From NCBI RefSeq assembly GCF_030813005.1, contig NZ_JAUSTU010000008.1:115342-179341 (forward strand): DNA of 64,000 bases, given 5' to 3'. This document shows positions 34,051 through 42,884 of this stretch, in pieces. Every line of letters starts with the position of its first letter. Within the stretch, counting starts at the first letter, position 1. The notes beneath the pieces are model-generated. The model saw only the letters and a program-made list of their open reading frames with translations. It had not been told where the DNA came from and searched no databases. This DNA comes from Robertmurraya andreesenii (GTDB lineage: Bacteria > Bacillota > Bacilli > Bacillales > Cytobacillaceae). Made by a program: the position numbers and the translations under genes.

Positions 34051-34133
34051 TTTATTTAAAAAAAATGCGCTTCACTCAACACTTTGATCAATTCTTTGTA
34101 TGGGTTGATCATCTTACTATCATTTCTCGCAAT

Positions 34134-34151
34134 TATCTTGAATTCGAGATA
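34134..34151. promoter_or_regulatory. MhqR-type operator, site 2
   Basis: TATCTTGAATTCGAGATA matches the MhqR box at 17 of 18 positions. It lies 101 nt from site 1 and closer to the divergent nitronate monooxygenase gene, so it may control that gene too. Confidence 0.78.
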
Positions 34152-34387
34152 ATTATATTATTTATCCCTTTCCTATGTCAACAAATAATTTCTAGAAAGG
34201 GGAAATCAGAGGAAAGTAAAATTATAAAAAAGGAAATTCAACCGGTTTGGTCGAATGTCTTATATATCATAAAAAGGTAGTCTTGTTGCTCATTCTACAA
34301 GCATATGTATGATCTTAAAAGGAAGTTCTGATGGAAAGCGGATCAGATCTTAAAGATTATACCTACTATTTAAATGGAGGTACAAAA

Positions 34388-35362
34388 ATGTCAAGAATTC
34401 CAGCAATATTTCAAAATTTGCGTATTCCTGTAATTGGTGCACCCTTATTTATTATTAGTAATCCTAAGCTCGTCATCGAGCAATGTAAGGCAGGGATCGT
34501 TGGGTCAATGCCTGCACTGAATGCTAGACCTGCATCCTTACTCGATGAATGGTTGGCAGAAATCACAGAAGAGCTCGCAGCTTATAACGCAAAAAATCCT
34601 GAGCGTCCTGCTGCGCCATTTGCTATTAATCAAATTGTTCACAAATCCAATGAACGGTTAGAGCAAGACATGGAATTATGTGTGAAGTACAAGGTCCCCA
34701 TTATCATTTCTTCCTTAGGTGCCCGTGAAGAGATATTTGAAGCAGCACATAGCTATGGAGGGTTTGTTCTGCACGATATCATCAACAACACTTTCGCCCA
34801 TAAGGCCATTGACAAGGGGGCAGATGGCTTAATTGCCGTTGCAGCTGGTGCCGGCGGTCATGCTGGAATGAAGAGTCCCTTTGCTTTGGTTCAAGAAATC
34901 CGAGAGTGGTTCGATGGTCCGCTTGCATTGTCTGGATCCATTGCTACAGGAAGTTCCATTCTGGCTGCCCAAGCAATGGGTGCTGACTTTGCCTATATCG
35001 GCTCACCATTCATTGCAACGCATGAAGCCCGTGCTGCTGAAGCCTATAAGCAAGCGATTGTTGACTGTACATCTGATGATATTGTTTATAGCAATCTTTT
35101 CACTGGTGTACATGGAAATTATCTGAAACCATCAATTCGATCAGCAGGATTAGATCCCGACAATCTTCCAGAAAGCGATCCATCTAAAATGAATTTTGGG
35201 GAAAAGACTGCGAAACCATGGAAGGATATTTGGGGAAGTGGTCAAGGCATTGGTGCCGTTAAAGAAATTACGGGTGCAGCAGAATTTGTAGACAAACTTC
35301 ACAAAGAATATATAGAAGCAAGAGAAAGTCTAATCAACCGTAGTATAGTTAGAACTATATGA
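34388..35362 (+). CDS. Nitronate monooxygenase (2-nitropropane dioxygenase family)
   Basis: A 324-aa FMN TIM-barrel enzyme. NLRIPVIGAPLFIISNPKLV, the FMN-binding stretch DGLIAVAAGAGGHAGMKSPF, ALSGSIATGSSILAAQAMGA and DFAYIGSPFIATHEA are typical of nitronate monooxygenases; the GGHAG segment carries the catalytic His. The ORF reaches 34331, but ATGGAGGT and the family start support 34388. It is divergent from mhqOD and shares the region with two MhqR boxes, suggesting co-regulation with quinone/electrophile stress. Confidence 0.88.
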   Translation: MSRIPAIFQNLRIPVIGAPLFIISNPKLVIEQCKAGIVGSMPALNARPASLLDEWLAEITEELAAYNAKNPERPAAPFAINQIVHKSNERLEQDMELCVKYKVPIIISSLGAREEIFEAAHSYGGFVLHDIINNTFAHKAIDKGADGLIAVAAGAGGHAGMKSPFALVQEIREWFDGPLALSGSIATGSSILAAQAMGADFAYIGSPFIATHEARAAEAYKQAIVDCTSDDIVYSNLFTGVHGNYLKPSIRSAGLDPDNLPESDPSKMNFGEKTAKPWKDIWGSGQGIGAVKEITGAAEFVDKLHKEYIEARESLINRSIVRTI

Positions 35363-35374
35363 ATCTAAGAAACC

Positions 35375-35408
35375 AAAGGACTACTAGGCTGTAACCTAGT
35401 AGTCCTTT
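35375..35408. terminator. Bidirectional terminator between nitronate monooxygenase and the dha operon
   Basis: Perfect 14-bp arms AAAGGACTACTAGG and CCTAGTAGTCCTTT with a 6-nt loop between convergent genes. Each arm supplies a short T run for one direction. Confidence 0.82.
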
Positions 35409-35430
35409 ATAGCTAATTATTTCTTTAGCC

Positions 35431-35691
35431 TCATAAGGTTTTACCTGCAAAAAAGTCATTTAGCCATGCCATGGTCTCTTCCTCATCGGATCCAGTCACA
35501 ACCACCCTGATCGTCTCACCTTCTTTAATTGTTCCTGACATCAAGCTAATAATACTTTTGGGATTATACTCTTTTTGCCCTGAATAGAGCTGTACGGCAC
35601 TCGAAACTGTACCTAATTTCTTTACAAGATCGGCAGCTGGTCTTGCATGTAATCCATCCTTTATGGTGACTGTAATCTCTTGCTCCATCAT
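35431..35691 (-). CDS. HPr-family phosphocarrier of the dihydroxyacetone kinase system
   Basis: An 86-aa HPr-like protein. DGLHARPAADLVKKLG holds the active-site His and the conserved Arg, and KSIISLMSGTIKEGE holds the regulatory-Ser region of Firmicute HPr. The ORF extends into dhaM (to 35739), but GGCGGGTG and the HPr start support the ATG at 35691. As last gene of the glpFK-dhaKLM operon it most likely passes phosphate from enzyme I to DhaM. Cross-talk with the general HPr is possible. Confidence 0.87.
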   Translation of the reverse strand: MMEQEITVTIKDGLHARPAADLVKKLGTVSSAVQLYSGQKEYNPKSIISLMSGTIKEGETIRVVVTGSDEEETMAWLNDFFAGKTL

Positions 35692-35713
35692 GTCTTCACC
35701 CGCCTTGAAACCT

Positions 35714-36103
35714 TCATAGTTTATTGAGAGCCTTCGCACCCTCTGCCGCTTTAATAACCTCTTCTATTGAACTTCCACATCCTGATTGAATAATGGCAGC
35801 ATATGCTCCTTCCACAAGAGGAGCATCCGCTAATCGAATATCCTTATTATTTCCAAGCATCTCGATTGCCAACTCTGCATTGATAAGAGCACTTCCCAAA
35901 TCGAATAAAATCGCAACTCCCTTTGGATTCATAACAGATTCAATGGCCTTCTTAATTTGGAAGACATCTGTGCCAATCTCCCCACTCTCGGTCCCACCTG
36001 CCACTGAAAGAGGAACATCAGGTTGAATTTGTTTTAACAATGCTTCTAAACCTTTTACTAGATCATAACTGTGTGAAAGTAATACAACCCCTACATAACT
36101 CAT
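35714..36103 (-). CDS. dhaM: Dihydroxyacetone kinase phosphotransfer subunit DhaM
   Basis: A 129-aa EIIA-mannose-like protein. The active His lies in VGVVLLSHSYDLVKGLEALL. LSVAGGTESGEIGTDVFQIK, VAILFDLGSALINAELAIEM and LADAPLVEGAYAA are DhaM features. It carries only the IIA domain, as in Firmicutes and unlike E. coli DhaM, which is fused to HPr and enzyme I domains. Here the HPr is the next gene. DhaM rephosphorylates the ADP bound to DhaL. It overlaps dhaL by 4 nt. Confidence 0.9.
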   Translation of the reverse strand: MSYVGVVLLSHSYDLVKGLEALLKQIQPDVPLSVAGGTESGEIGTDVFQIKKAIESVMNPKGVAILFDLGSALINAELAIEMLGNNKDIRLADAPLVEGAYAAIIQSGCGSSIEEVIKAAEGAKALNKL

Positions 36104-36729
36104 TCCTTGATGACTCCTTTAAGTACGTCTGCTAATTCTACAAAAAAATAGTTTGACGATGCTGCACCTGGATCAATGTGACCAATTGAACGCTTTCCTA
36201 AATAGGCAGCGCGACCTTTTCTCGCTTCTAATTCCTTTGTTGCTTCCATTTTTTCATTTGACAAACGAATGACTTCGTCCCAGTCAATAGATTCACGATT
36301 TTCTTTCATATAAAGAATGACTGGTTCCCATACATCAATCATCGTTTTATCTAGAAGGTTAGCTTTACCTCTTGCCTTAATCCCCTCCAAAGCAGCTTCT
36401 AGTGCTTCGGATAAATCAGTTAAAGTAACTGACGATTTGTCTCCTATGGAGGTAGCGGCTTTTAAAAATGCAGTCCCATATAAAGGACCTGAAGCACCTC
36501 CCACCTTTGTTAAAAGAGTCATCCCAGTATCTTTTAATAATGCCCCAATCGTCTCATAATCCGTATTTTCAATTTTGATGGAAACCTCTTTAAATCCTCT
36601 GGCCATATTGAGGCCATGGTCACCATCTCCGATTGCTTGATCTAAGTCAGTTAAATGCTCCTTCTCTTGTTGTAGCTTCCTATTTAATTTTTGCAGCCAT
36701 AATTTTACTTCGACTATGCCTACTTCCAT
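36100..36729 (-). CDS. dhaL: Dihydroxyacetone kinase subunit DhaL
   Basis: A 209-aa all-helical subunit. LDQAIGDGDHGLNMARGFKE holds the Asp cluster that binds Mg-ADP. GGASGPLYGTAFLKAA and the C-terminal GRAAYLGKRSIGHIDPGAAS (Asp-Pro-Gly) complete the nucleotide site. DhaL transfers phosphate to DhaK-bound dihydroxyacetone using tightly bound nucleotide recharged by DhaM. It is translated from a site 20 nt after dhaK and overlaps dhaM. Confidence 0.92.
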   Translation of the reverse strand: MEVGIVEVKLWLQKLNRKLQQEKEHLTDLDQAIGDGDHGLNMARGFKEVSIKIENTDYETIGALLKDTGMTLLTKVGGASGPLYGTAFLKAATSIGDKSSVTLTDLSEALEAALEGIKARGKANLLDKTMIDVWEPVILYMKENRESIDWDEVIRLSNEKMEATKELEARKGRAAYLGKRSIGHIDPGAASSNYFFVELADVLKGVIKE

Positions 36730-36749
36730 GAGATTCTCTCCTTCTAGTA

Positions 36750-37745
36750 CTATTTTCGGAAAGCTGGTGTATTCGCTTCAGCATCTAATAACTCGATTAA
36801 TTCATCATCCAATTTCAATACAGAAATCGAGCAACCCGCCATCTCAATCGAGGTCATAAATTCTCCAACAAAGGTTTGATAAATTTCAATATTTTGACCT
36901 TTTAACATTTGAGACACTTTATTGTTCATAATATACAATTCCATTAATGGAGTTGAACCAAGCCCATTAACCATCACAGCTACTTTGCTGCTTTCTTCAA
37001 GCTTGAGGTCTTCTAACACCTTGGAAAGTAGAATTTCTGCTACCTCATTAGCAGTAAGAATTTCAGTTCGTTCGATTCCAGGCTCTCCGTGAATACCCAT
37101 ACCAATTTCCATTTCGTTCTCTCCGATTGAAAATCCCGGTTTACCGGCGGAGGGAACCGTACAAGGTGTAAGAGCCATACCCATTGAACGGACATTCTGG
37201 ATCACTTTATTTGCGACCTGCTCTACCTCTTCAAGTGATGCTCCTTTTTCAGCCATGGCTCCAGCAATTTTATGGACAAGTACGGTACCTGCAATACCAC
37301 GTCTGCCAGTTGTATAGGTCGAATCCTCTACAGCTACATCATCATTCACAATGACTTTTGCTACCTTGATTCCCTCGCTTTCAGCTAATTCTGCAGCCAT
37401 TTCAAAATTCATGACATCCCCTGTATAATTCTTGATGATCAGTAAAACACCTTTTCCACTATCAACAGCCTTAATCGCTTCAAATACTTGATCAGGAGTC
37501 GGCGATGTAAAAACTTCGCCTGCAACAGCACCATCTAACATTCCTTTTCCGACAAAGCCTCCATGAGATGGTTCATGGCCACTTCCACCACCGCTTACTA
37601 ACCCGACTTTCCCTTGAACCGGTGCATCCACTCTAACGATGACTGATGTATTTTGCACTTGTCTCACATATTGAGGATGAGCTGCCACAAACCCAGATAA
37701 CATTTCTTGAACCACTTGTTCAGGATCATTAATTAATTTCTTCAT
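36750..37745 (-). CDS. dhaK: Dihydroxyacetone kinase substrate-binding subunit DhaK
   Basis: A 331-aa DhaK. GLVSGGGSGHEPSHGGFVGK forms part of the substrate site. The His that binds dihydroxyacetone covalently is in the segment EMEIGMGIHGEPGIERTEIL, and MVNGLGSTPLMELYI is also conserved. It makes dihydroxyacetone phosphate with DhaL and DhaM at the expense of PEP. It follows glpK after a 122-nt gap that contains an inverted repeat (AGACCAT, 37780-37826). Confidence 0.93.
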   Translation of the reverse strand: MKKLINDPEQVVQEMLSGFVAAHPQYVRQVQNTSVIVRVDAPVQGKVGLVSGGGSGHEPSHGGFVGKGMLDGAVAGEVFTSPTPDQVFEAIKAVDSGKGVLLIIKNYTGDVMNFEMAAELAESEGIKVAKVIVNDDVAVEDSTYTTGRRGIAGTVLVHKIAGAMAEKGASLEEVEQVANKVIQNVRSMGMALTPCTVPSAGKPGFSIGENEMEIGMGIHGEPGIERTEILTANEVAEILLSKVLEDLKLEESSKVAVMVNGLGSTPLMELYIMNNKVSQMLKGQNIEIYQTFVGEFMTSIEMAGCSISVLKLDDELIELLDAEANTPAFRK

Positions 37746-37867
37746 TTTCTTACCCCCAAAAATTGGTTTTCTATTTATAAGACCATAACATCTACAATGT
37801 GCTGATCCATTGCTTTGCCATGGTCTCTCACTTTTCTTTCAACTTAATAGTAACTTAGACTAAGTGA

Positions 37868-39358
37868 TTATTTAAAAGCCATCGTAGCTTGTATAGCTTT
37901 TTTCCAACCATTATAGAGATTTTCTCTTTTCTCTTCTTCCATATTTGGTGTAAAAGCTTTATCCATATTCCATTGAGTAGCAATCTCTTCTTGGCTCTCC
38001 CAATAGCCTACTGCTAGACCTGCTAAATAAGCTGCTCCTAATGCCGTTGTTTCTTTAATTTCTGGTCGTTCAACTGGAACATTTAATACATCACTTTGGA
38101 ACTGCATGAGGAAGTCATTAGCAACAGCTCCACCATCCACACGCAGCGATTTAAGCGAAATTCCTGAATCTGCTTCCATTGATGTCAATACATCCTTCGT
38201 TTGGTAAGCAAGAGATTCTAAAGTTGCACGGACAAAATGTTCCTTTGTGGTTCCGCGAGTTAAGCCAAAGACAGAACCGCGTACATCACTATCCCAATAA
38301 GGTGTTCCAAGCCCAACAAATGCCGGAACGACATATACACCTTCTGTTGACTCTACACTAGTCGCATATTTCTCAGAATCTGCAGCATTACTAAACATAC
38401 GTAATCCGTCACGGAGCCATTGAATAGCCGACCCAGCAACAAAAATACTACCTTCTAATGCATATTCCACTTTTCCATTAATCCCCCAAGCAATGGTTGT
38501 TAACAAGCCATGCTCAGAGTTGACTGCTTGTTCACCAGTATTCATTAACATGAAGCAACCGGTTCCATAAGTATTTTTGGCCATTCCTTTTTCATAGCAT
38601 GCCTGACCAAATAGCGCCGCTTGTTGGTCACCTGCTACTCCAGCAATTGGGACATTATATCCAAAGAAATGATAGTCAACAGTTTCCCCATAAATTTCCG
38701 ATGATGGGCGAACTTCTGGAAGCATCGAAGCAGGAATTGTTAGAATCTCTAATAACTCTTCATCCCATTTCAGATCATGAATATTGTACATCAATGTTCT
38801 AGACGCATTGGAGTAATCTGTTACATGGGCTTTTCCCCCAGAAAGCTTCCAAATTAACCAAGTATCAATCGTTCCAAATAACAATTCTCCACGTTCTGCC
38901 TTTTCTCTTGCACCTTCTACATGATCAAGAATCCACTTTACCTTTGTTCCAGAGAAATAGGCATCAATTAATAACCCTGTTTTAGCTTTAAAAATTTGAT
39001 TGTAGCCTTTTTGTTTTAATTCTTCACAAATTTCTGCTGTTTGACGGGATTGCCAAACAATTGCATTATAGACTGGTACTCCTGTCTCCTTATCCCAAAC
39101 AACTGCTGTTTCCCGCTGGTTTGTAATCCCGATTCCTGCTACTTGCTCTGGTTTTACATCAGCCTCTGCTAGACATGAAGCTATTACCGCTAGAATCGAA
39201 CCCCAAATTTCATTTGCATTATGCTCAACCCAACCCGGATTCGGAAAAATTTGTGTGAATTCACGCTGAGCTATTTGAACTATTTCACCTTTTCTATTAA
39301 AAAGAATAGCACGTGAACTTGTTGTCCCTTGGTCTAATGATAAAATATACTTTTCCAT
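37868..39358 (-). CDS. glpK: Glycerol kinase
   Basis: A 496-aa FGGY-family kinase. YILSLDQGTTSSRAILFNRK is the nucleotide loop; ITNQRETAVVWDKETG, SNASRTLMYNIHDL and GVAGDQQAALFGQACYEKGM are signatures. YHFFG (in GETVDYHFFGYNVPIAG) matches the His that HPr phosphorylates in Firmicute GlpK to activate it. So the glycerol route in this operon is also under PTS control. Reaction: glycerol plus ATP to glycerol 3-phosphate. Confidence 0.95.
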   Translation of the reverse strand: MEKYILSLDQGTTSSRAILFNRKGEIVQIAQREFTQIFPNPGWVEHNANEIWGSILAVIASCLAEADVKPEQVAGIGITNQRETAVVWDKETGVPVYNAIVWQSRQTAEICEELKQKGYNQIFKAKTGLLIDAYFSGTKVKWILDHVEGAREKAERGELLFGTIDTWLIWKLSGGKAHVTDYSNASRTLMYNIHDLKWDEELLEILTIPASMLPEVRPSSEIYGETVDYHFFGYNVPIAGVAGDQQAALFGQACYEKGMAKNTYGTGCFMLMNTGEQAVNSEHGLLTTIAWGINGKVEYALEGSIFVAGSAIQWLRDGLRMFSNAADSEKYATSVESTEGVYVVPAFVGLGTPYWDSDVRGSVFGLTRGTTKEHFVRATLESLAYQTKDVLTSMEADSGISLKSLRVDGGAVANDFLMQFQSDVLNVPVERPEIKETTALGAAYLAGLAVGYWESQEEIATQWNMDKAFTPNMEEEKRENLYNGWKKAIQATMAFK

Positions 39359-39384
39359 TAAAAAACGCTCCCTTCATAATTAAG

Positions 39385-40209
39385 CTATGCACTAACATTA
39401 TCTGTACTTACACTATATTGAGGCTTCTTACCAAGAAAATATGCTCCTGCAAGAACGATAACGGAAGCACCTATTACATACCAAAGACTTGCTGTTGGTT
39501 CACCTAGGAATGCCGCTTTATAAAACAATCCTCCAATGCTTCCTCCCAGAATGGGTCCAATAACTGGAATCCAAGCATAACCCCAGTTAGAACCACCTTT
39601 TCCTGGTATCGGAAGAAGAGCATGAGCGATTCTCGGACCTAAGTCACGAGCAGGGTTAATCGCATATCCTGTCGTTCCACCAAAGCTCAATCCGATAGCA
39701 AAAATGAGGAATCCTACAATAAGCGGATTTAATCCGTCTGTAAATTTATTTGCACCAATGGCTAAGATACCAAGAACAAGAATAAATGTACCAACCATTT
39801 CACTGATTAAATTAGCAAATGTATATGGAACAGCAGGCCCTGTTGCAAATGTTCCTAATTTTGCGCCTGGGTCGTCAGTTAATCTCCAATGAGGTAGATA
39901 ATGGAAATAGATAATAACAGCACCTATCATGGCTCCAATCATTTGAGCAATGATATAGGTTGGTACTTGGTTCCAAGGAAGATCACCCGTAAATGCAAAA
40001 GCGATTGTTAACGCTGGGTTTAAATGTGCACCGCTGAATTGACCTACGGAATAAGCAGCAATTGCCACTGCAAATCCCCAACCAAAGGTAATCACAATCC
40101 AACCACTGGCATTCGAAAGCGTTTTCTTTAGATTTACACCCGCGCAAACTCCTGCACCAAACATGATTAGAATTGCTGTTCCTATTAATTCACCCCAAAA
40201 AGCTGTCAT
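39385..40209 (-). CDS. glpF: Glycerol uptake facilitator
   Basis: A 274-aa aquaglyceroporin with six helices and two NPA boxes: FSGAHLNPALTIAFA, and GYAINPARDLGPR with the Asp typical of glycerol facilitators. A clear ribosome binding site AGGAGG precedes it. It is the first gene of the operon, 115 nt downstream of the predicted sigma-54 start site, so expression of the whole operon depends on that promoter. Confidence 0.94.
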   Translation of the reverse strand: MTAFWGELIGTAILIMFGAGVCAGVNLKKTLSNASGWIVITFGWGFAVAIAAYSVGQFSGAHLNPALTIAFAFTGDLPWNQVPTYIIAQMIGAMIGAVIIYFHYLPHWRLTDDPGAKLGTFATGPAVPYTFANLISEMVGTFILVLGILAIGANKFTDGLNPLIVGFLIFAIGLSFGGTTGYAINPARDLGPRIAHALLPIPGKGGSNWGYAWIPVIGPILGGSIGGLFYKAAFLGEPTASLWYVIGASVIVLAGAYFLGKKPQYSVSTDNVSA

Positions 40210-40264
40210 AAAAGAACCTCCTAATTTTTATGAATCTAAAACTTAAACACAGCTGATTTCCCAC

Positions 40265-40278
40265 CTACACTAGTGTAG
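40265..40278. promoter_or_regulatory. 14-bp palindrome in the glpF leader
   Basis: CTACACTAGTGTAG is a perfect palindrome between the sigma-54 promoter and glpF. It could be a regulator site; the binder is unknown. Confidence 0.5.
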
Positions 40279-40335
40279 AACGTGATTTAGTTTCTCGATT
40301 TGCATACCCCCCATTAAATATTTCAGTAATATCTT

Positions 40336-40352
40336 TGCAATAAACATGCCAA
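40336..40352 (-). promoter_or_regulatory. Sigma-54 promoter of the glpF-glpK-dhaKLM operon
   Basis: TTGGCATGTTTATTGCA on the minus strand matches the sigma-54 consensus TTGGCAC-N5-TTGCA at all core -24/-12 positions (GG and GC with correct spacing). The activator is encoded immediately upstream. Confidence 0.9.
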
Positions 40353-40353
40353 C

Positions 40354-40385
40354 TTGAAAACGCCCTCATTTGAGGGCGTTTTCAA
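40354..40385 (-). terminator. Terminator of the sigma-54 activator gene
   Basis: GAAAACGCCCTCA and TGAGGGCGTTTTC form a 13-bp stem, 20 nt after the activator stop and directly upstream of the sigma-54 promoter. The T-rich part is inside the 3' arm. Confidence 0.8.
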
Positions 40386-40401
40386 GCTTTTTCTTTTATT
40401 G

Positions 40402-42441
40402 TTAGGAAAATTCCCCAACCTGTTGATATTTTTTCCCTAACTCATCTTCAATTCCATACTTTCTCAACTTTGCGGCAACAGTCTTATGAGTAAGTCCAAG
40501 AGCTTTTGCCAATTGATTATAACTAGGATAGTATTTCGCTGCATGTTCATAAATTTGTTTTTCGTATTCTTCAAACAACAGAATATCCCCTGAGATCTTT
40601 AAAGGAATAGTGGGGTCTTGCTGATTCAATATATACTGGGGCAAGTCACTTAAGCTAAGTACTGTACCATCTGTTAATGTCATAACCCTCTCCATTATAT
40701 TTTCAAGCTCTCGAATATTACCAGGCCAGTGATAACATCCCAGCGCCTCCAAAAACCCTGACTCATATTCATTGATATTTTTCTCCAATTTTTCATTAAA
40801 TTGCTTCCGGAAATGATCCACTAATAACGGAATATCATCTTTCCGATTTCTAAGAGGTGGAAGAAGAATAGGTATTACATGTAGTCTGTAGTATAAATCC
40901 TCACGAAATTTACCTTCCTCAATCATTTGTATAAGATCACGATGAGTTGCGGCAATGATACGCACATTAAGACGGATTGTCTTCGTTCCCCCTACACGTT
41001 CAATTTCTCTTTCCTGTAGAACCCTCAACAATTTGACCTGAATATCAAGGGGCAGATCACCAATCTCATCAAGGAAAATGGTGCCGTTATTAGCTAGTTC
41101 AAATTTCCCCTGATGATCTTTATATGCTCCAGTAAAAGCTCCCTTCTCGTGGCCAAAGAGCTCGCTTTCGATCAAGTTGGGAGGGATCGCAGCACAATTG
41201 ACTCTAATAAAAGGAGCCTCTTTCCTTTTACCAGATAAATGTATTGCCCTTGCTACTAATTCTTTTCCTGTACCACTTTCTCCAGTTATGAGGACCGTTG
41301 CATCTGTTTTTGAAACCTTATTGGCCATTGAGAGGGTGTCTAATAAAATCTCACTGTTGCCGATAATCGTTTGAAATGCCTCATCAAGCTTCATATGCTT
41401 GGACAATTCTTGCTCCAAATATTTGGTTCGTTGCTCCATCACTTCAAGCTTTTTCAACAGTTCTTTTATTTCGTTATATGGGCTAAGCGAAACAACTACT
41501 CCTCTAAATTCCTCATCTAACAGGAGAGGTTTTATTTTCAATATATACGATTCTTTATTCGAGAACCTCATTACTTTAACAAGGGATTGTTGCTTAACTT
41601 TTATCTCTTCCCATTCAGCTTTACTTACCATCTCTTGAATAAAACATCGTAATTCAAGATGGGAAAGTAATTGTTCCATTTGAACATTCATATAGGTAAA
41701 GTTTCCATTATCATCTGTTAAAGCGATCAAATCTGTTACCGACTCTAACACTAGATTTAGCCGTTCTTGTAACTCTCTTTCCTTCTTTAATTCAAAATGG
41801 AGTTTCTCTATATCTGATATATCTTGAATAATAGACACGGCCCCAATGATTTTGTCATTATAAAAAATAGGTGCCCTATTTGCCAAAATTGTATAATTTT
41901 TAAGTTTTTGTTTTTCTGCAAATTGAGTTTCCCCTAAATCTATTACTTCTTTTAATTTTGAATGTGGGATGACTTCATCGGCCCTTCTACTTAAAAGTTC
42001 TTCTTGGCTCATTTCAAATAGTTTTGTAGCAGCTTCATTAACGTATATAATGATATTTTCACTATTTACTACAACCATTCCATTTGGCAGGTTTGCGATC
42101 GCCTCCTGAAATATCACCGAATTCTCCATCAGGAGGCGATCCGTTTCAGCTTCTTTATTATCTTCATACTCTACTGTTTCAAGGTAATCCTTTATCTCCT
42201 GTAGAACGGAAGCAGGAACGTCCTGCTGAAAAACGAGGGTAAATTCCTCGCCTTGTCGAATACGCAATGAAACAAGGGCCAGCATATTGGTTACCTGAAC
42301 ACATCTATTTTTGTATTCCACGTGAATACTAGTCAAAATTTCCTGATCCTTAACTAACTCTTGCAATCTAACAATTAGCCCAGCAGCCATTCTTACATGT
42401 AAGCCATTTTTTTTGTAGACTGTAATATTTATTTTCCTCAA
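40402..42441 (-). CDS. Sigma-54-dependent activator with N-terminal HPr-like domain
   Basis: A 679-aa enhancer-binding protein. Residues 1-90 resemble HPr: VYKKNGLHVRMAAGLIVRLQ places a His at position 15 with Arg17, as in HPr, while the regulatory Ser46 position reads TNM. Two PAS-like domains follow (about 110-215, 225-335). The AAA+ domain (about 360-590) has GESGTGKE, the sigma-54 contact loop GAFTGA (GHEKGAFTGAYKDH), GTIFLDEIGDLPLDIQVKLL and an R-finger region. A Fis-type helix-turn-helix ends the protein (NQLAKALGLTHKTVAAKLRK). It lies directly upstream of a sigma-54 promoter driving glpFK-dhaKLM. It probably activates that operon, with the HPr-like domain reporting PTS phosphorylation state. 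Confidence 0.92.
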   Translation of the reverse strand: MRKINITVYKKNGLHVRMAAGLIVRLQELVKDQEILTSIHVEYKNRCVQVTNMLALVSLRIRQGEEFTLVFQQDVPASVLQEIKDYLETVEYEDNKEAETDRLLMENSVIFQEAIANLPNGMVVVNSENIIIYVNEAATKLFEMSQEELLSRRADEVIPHSKLKEVIDLGETQFAEKQKLKNYTILANRAPIFYNDKIIGAVSIIQDISDIEKLHFELKKERELQERLNLVLESVTDLIALTDDNGNFTYMNVQMEQLLSHLELRCFIQEMVSKAEWEEIKVKQQSLVKVMRFSNKESYILKIKPLLLDEEFRGVVVSLSPYNEIKELLKKLEVMEQRTKYLEQELSKHMKLDEAFQTIIGNSEILLDTLSMANKVSKTDATVLITGESGTGKELVARAIHLSGKRKEAPFIRVNCAAIPPNLIESELFGHEKGAFTGAYKDHQGKFELANNGTIFLDEIGDLPLDIQVKLLRVLQEREIERVGGTKTIRLNVRIIAATHRDLIQMIEEGKFREDLYYRLHVIPILLPPLRNRKDDIPLLVDHFRKQFNEKLEKNINEYESGFLEALGCYHWPGNIRELENIMERVMTLTDGTVLSLSDLPQYILNQQDPTIPLKISGDILLFEEYEKQIYEHAAKYYPSYNQLAKALGLTHKTVAAKLRKYGIEDELGKKYQQVGEFS

Positions 42442-42884
42442 TTGAAATTGCTCCCTTCAAATATGGAGAAGTTTGAGAAAACAAAAAGCGAATAGAGAGC
42501 CCTTTTTTAGTTCGAGCTTATTGCAATTCTATTTGTTCACCACCTAATTATCGTTTATCGATTTACTATTCACCTTATTCCTTACTGAAGATTCCATTTT
42601 TTCTTGACAATAAAAGCGATAAGAATATCGTTCTTCATACCTTGAAGTTTTCGGTTTAATTCTTTAATATGTTCATCCTTGTCCAGATATAACTTACTTC
42701 GTTTCTTCCTATAATAATTTAAACGGCTTGAAACTATACAAAAAAGCCATAAAAACTCACAGGAATCACAAAATCATTCCCATTTGTTTTTATGGCTTTC
42801 TCCTAAATCTCCAGCCTTCTATTATGTTTTCTAATTAAAGCGTATCATAAATTTTTCCTTAAGGATAAAAGGACTGTGTCAAAA
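42442..42884. other. Intergenic region with a terminator and a possible gene remnant
   Basis: The minus strand has an open frame from about 42765 to the stop at 42582, with hydrophobic then basic, helical sequence (LNYYRKKRSKLYLDKDEHIK, then ELNRKLQGMKNDILIAFIVK). It lacks a usable start and is probably a degraded gene. The rest holds no feature I can name. Confidence 0.4.
42738..42799 (-). terminator. Terminator of the MFS gene at 42885
   Basis: Perfect 14-bp arms AAAGCCATAAAAAC and GTTTTTATGGCTTT surround a 29-nt loop, followed by TTTTG on the minus strand. The loop is long but the stem is perfect. Confidence 0.65.
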
